From Eretmocerus hayati (lineage: Eukaryota > Arthropoda > Insecta > Hymenoptera > Aphelinidae): a DNA stretch of 64,000 nucleotides. The position numbers and the translations under genes were made by a program. The notes beneath the pieces were generated by a model. The model ran no database searches, was not told the DNA's origin, and saw nothing but the letters and a program-made list of their open reading frames with translations. Shown in pieces: positions 62,101 to 64,000 of this stretch (position 1 is its first letter; every line of letters starts with the position of its first letter). The stretch lies in contig CM056742.1 of the NCBI GenBank assembly GCA_029851415.1, positions 16,905,736 through 16,969,735 of the forward strand, read 5' to 3'.

Positions 62101-63999
62101 AAATCAAGTTTCTGTCAAAATTCAATAAAAATTTTTTTATTGTACATTTTACCACATTTTTCTACAAATAATATGTTTGATGATGATTCCACAGTGACTG
62201 CAATTTTTGGGCTCTGAAATGGGACGAACGAGGGGACAAACATGATCTCTGACCTAAAACAGAATGTATTCAAATTTTTAGATGAATCAAACTGTTAAAA
62301 CACGCCTCAAAATTATCCATCCTTGTGTGGACAGTACTTTGGTAATAATTGGCGCTATTTTGACGAAGTCTCGGCCGGTGTTTTGGCACAATGTTTTGCC
62401 AAAAGAAAAGTTTCTGTAAGTATGCTCACGTAAAATAACGATATGAATATGAGTTGGGGAACCTTAGAAAACATATTCCATGAATTCAAAGTGAAAAGGC
62501 CCATTCTCCCATGAGTTCTATCATTATCGATTTACAGTTGTGAGAATCAAAAGTGAGACACCAATCACCAATGGTAATGTAACAGTTAGTAAAGTATGCT
62601 CTTGAATGTATTCAAATTTCTTCGCAAATTTGTGTACTTTTATACTCACAACATTGTACATCAAACTGGGACATTTTATGGAAAAACTATCTATAAAATA
62701 AACGTAGGTGTGTCCAAAATTCCTAGTTGGGCATTAATCAATAAAATGCCTTGTTTAAAAATCATCGCATAGATATAATCGAGGTTATAATTGAAGATCC
62801 TGACTAATTGTAAGACAACTTTTCTCCCCATCTCACTTTCTCTGCTTCAACAAAGTTTTCGAATCTACAGAATCATCAGAATCTGTCTGTCAATCGTTTT
62901 GGGGTGGATTTCTATGTCAATGTACTGAAATCTCAGTCCAAGCGTTGTACAACTTGACACGTTTTTCACTCCAAGTTGGGTGTTTGCTAACCTTTTGCAT
63001 CAATGCGATTGGATATCAGAGATTTTCATGAACTGATTCTAATTTGAGACCTCTAAAGCTTTACCGTCGCAACAAAAAATGATACACTTCCAGGAAAATG
63101 TTATTTGAGCTAAACATAGTGCGATTTGATTTTTGAAGCTCTTTTTTTTTAAGTATTTCACATTATTGCTTAAGGTCACGTGAACATCAGGTTTCTTGCG
63201 AAATTCTTCTTTCAAAGTTTGTATAACTTCAATGTTTAGTTGAAGATTCAATAGCACTATTAATTCATAACGATAGATTTCATGAATTACAAATTGTTTA
63301 TTTAAAAATTCACGCCAACTTCATTGTTTATTTTTGATGATTGGTTCAGCACAATTTGAGCTGAAGTTTTGGGAATACCCAATCAAACTCGATGGGATAT
63401 TTCCAGTAACCCTTCGAGTGAAAATTTCAGTCACTTGAGATTGTAACCCATCCCCAAGGAATTGAGACTGATGGATCCCAAACAATCCTCCATAAATGTG
63501 TGCCGCTTGCACACAAAATTACAAACATGGGATTCACTGCACGCACCCAATATACAAAACACAACTCGACGAGAACCCGTTTATTCTTGGCTGAACCTTG
63601 CGGGAGACTTATAATGTATTTATATGTTTGCATCGAGGTTTGTATCGTTACATCCCATATAACTTCCACGATATAATAATACAAAAGTATGTTGGTGTGC
63701 GTCCAAGTCAGCCATATGCACGCCGCCGCAGGTGCACATATTATATATATATATATACACACACACACTTGAGTATATAATACCTGTTCTATAAAAGAGG
63801 AACTCAAGGACGCCTCCAAGCCTCGTATTCCATCACCCGGTCTCCTATCTTCTCTCATATAATATAGGGGGTAAAATCTATCTATCGTATATCCGGATGA
63901 CTTATACATGTGGATAACATAACGCGAGAAGGTTCGTTCCCGCTAATGAGAAAACTTTGAAACCCTCGATGATATCGCGCCGCGGAGCGCGCGACGGAT
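56130..63999. other. Long gene-free stretch to the window end
   Basis: Nearly 8 kb of AT-rich DNA with only short frames lacking domain signatures. Simple repeats include (TG)n near 56706-56718, (TA)n with (CA)n at about 63741-63768, and a poly-A tract at about 57720-57732. CpG-rich spots occur at about 58125-58175 and 63965-63994. It could be intronic or upstream DNA of a large gene outside the window. Confidence 0.4.
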
Positions 64000-64000
64000 T

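Overview
The window looks like insect nuclear DNA. It is AT-rich, has short spliceosomal introns (about 70-170 bp) inside compact genes, and is crowded with transposable-element debris. The host genes resemble insect orthologues most closely (Tsp2A, tricornered). The order is uncertain. No rRNA, tRNA or CRISPR array was recognised.

Layout. 1-3660: a satellite-armed foldback structure (about 174-bp units in opposing orientations around palindromic blocks). 3660-9700: no gene, with MITE-like repeats including a cluster of an ACCGTTCTGG motif. 9704-21804: a decayed tyrosine-recombinase retrotransposon of the DIRS type on the minus strand, with inverted terminal repeats, a candidate internal complementary region, gag, RT/RNase H and tyrosine recombinase. 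It is broken by nested insertions: a 94-bp MITE, two long-inverted-repeat elements at TA, and a 4.4-kb Helitron-like block that carries a 0.8-kb palindrome and 317-bp tandem repeats. 22019-24985: a 3-kb foldback element. 25000-29400: intergenic DNA with a TA-flanked minisatellite element.

Host genes. A five-exon tetraspanin (Tsp2A-like, minus) lies at 29401-35085. After another repeat field and a 2-kb palindrome (37502-39562) comes a compact block: DNAJC30-like (plus, 41543-42187), VPS37B-like ESCRT-I subunit (minus, 42698-43656), mitochondrial ribosomal protein mL44 (plus, 44074-45417) and the NDR kinase tricornered (plus, intronless coding region, 46294 or 46456 to 47847). VPS37B and mL44 are divergent with 417 bp between their start codons. 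DNAJC30 and VPS37B converge. The genes share no pathway: they cover the mitochondrion (DNAJC30, mL44), endosomal sorting (VPS37B), cell morphogenesis signalling (trc) and gut septate junctions (Tsp2A).

47850-64000 has no coding gene I can support. It holds a GTGCGAGAAG-rich palindromic repeat, a GTCAC/GTGAC micro-hairpin minisatellite, a piggyBac-like TTAA MITE, simple repeats and a CpG/GA-rich patch near 50.7-51.05 kb that could be a promoter of a gene outside the window.

The most notable features are the DIRS element with its layered insertions and possible intron in gag, and the density of long inverted repeats of several families. Exon boundaries were worked out by hand from splice consensus and reading phase, without alignment or transcript data.
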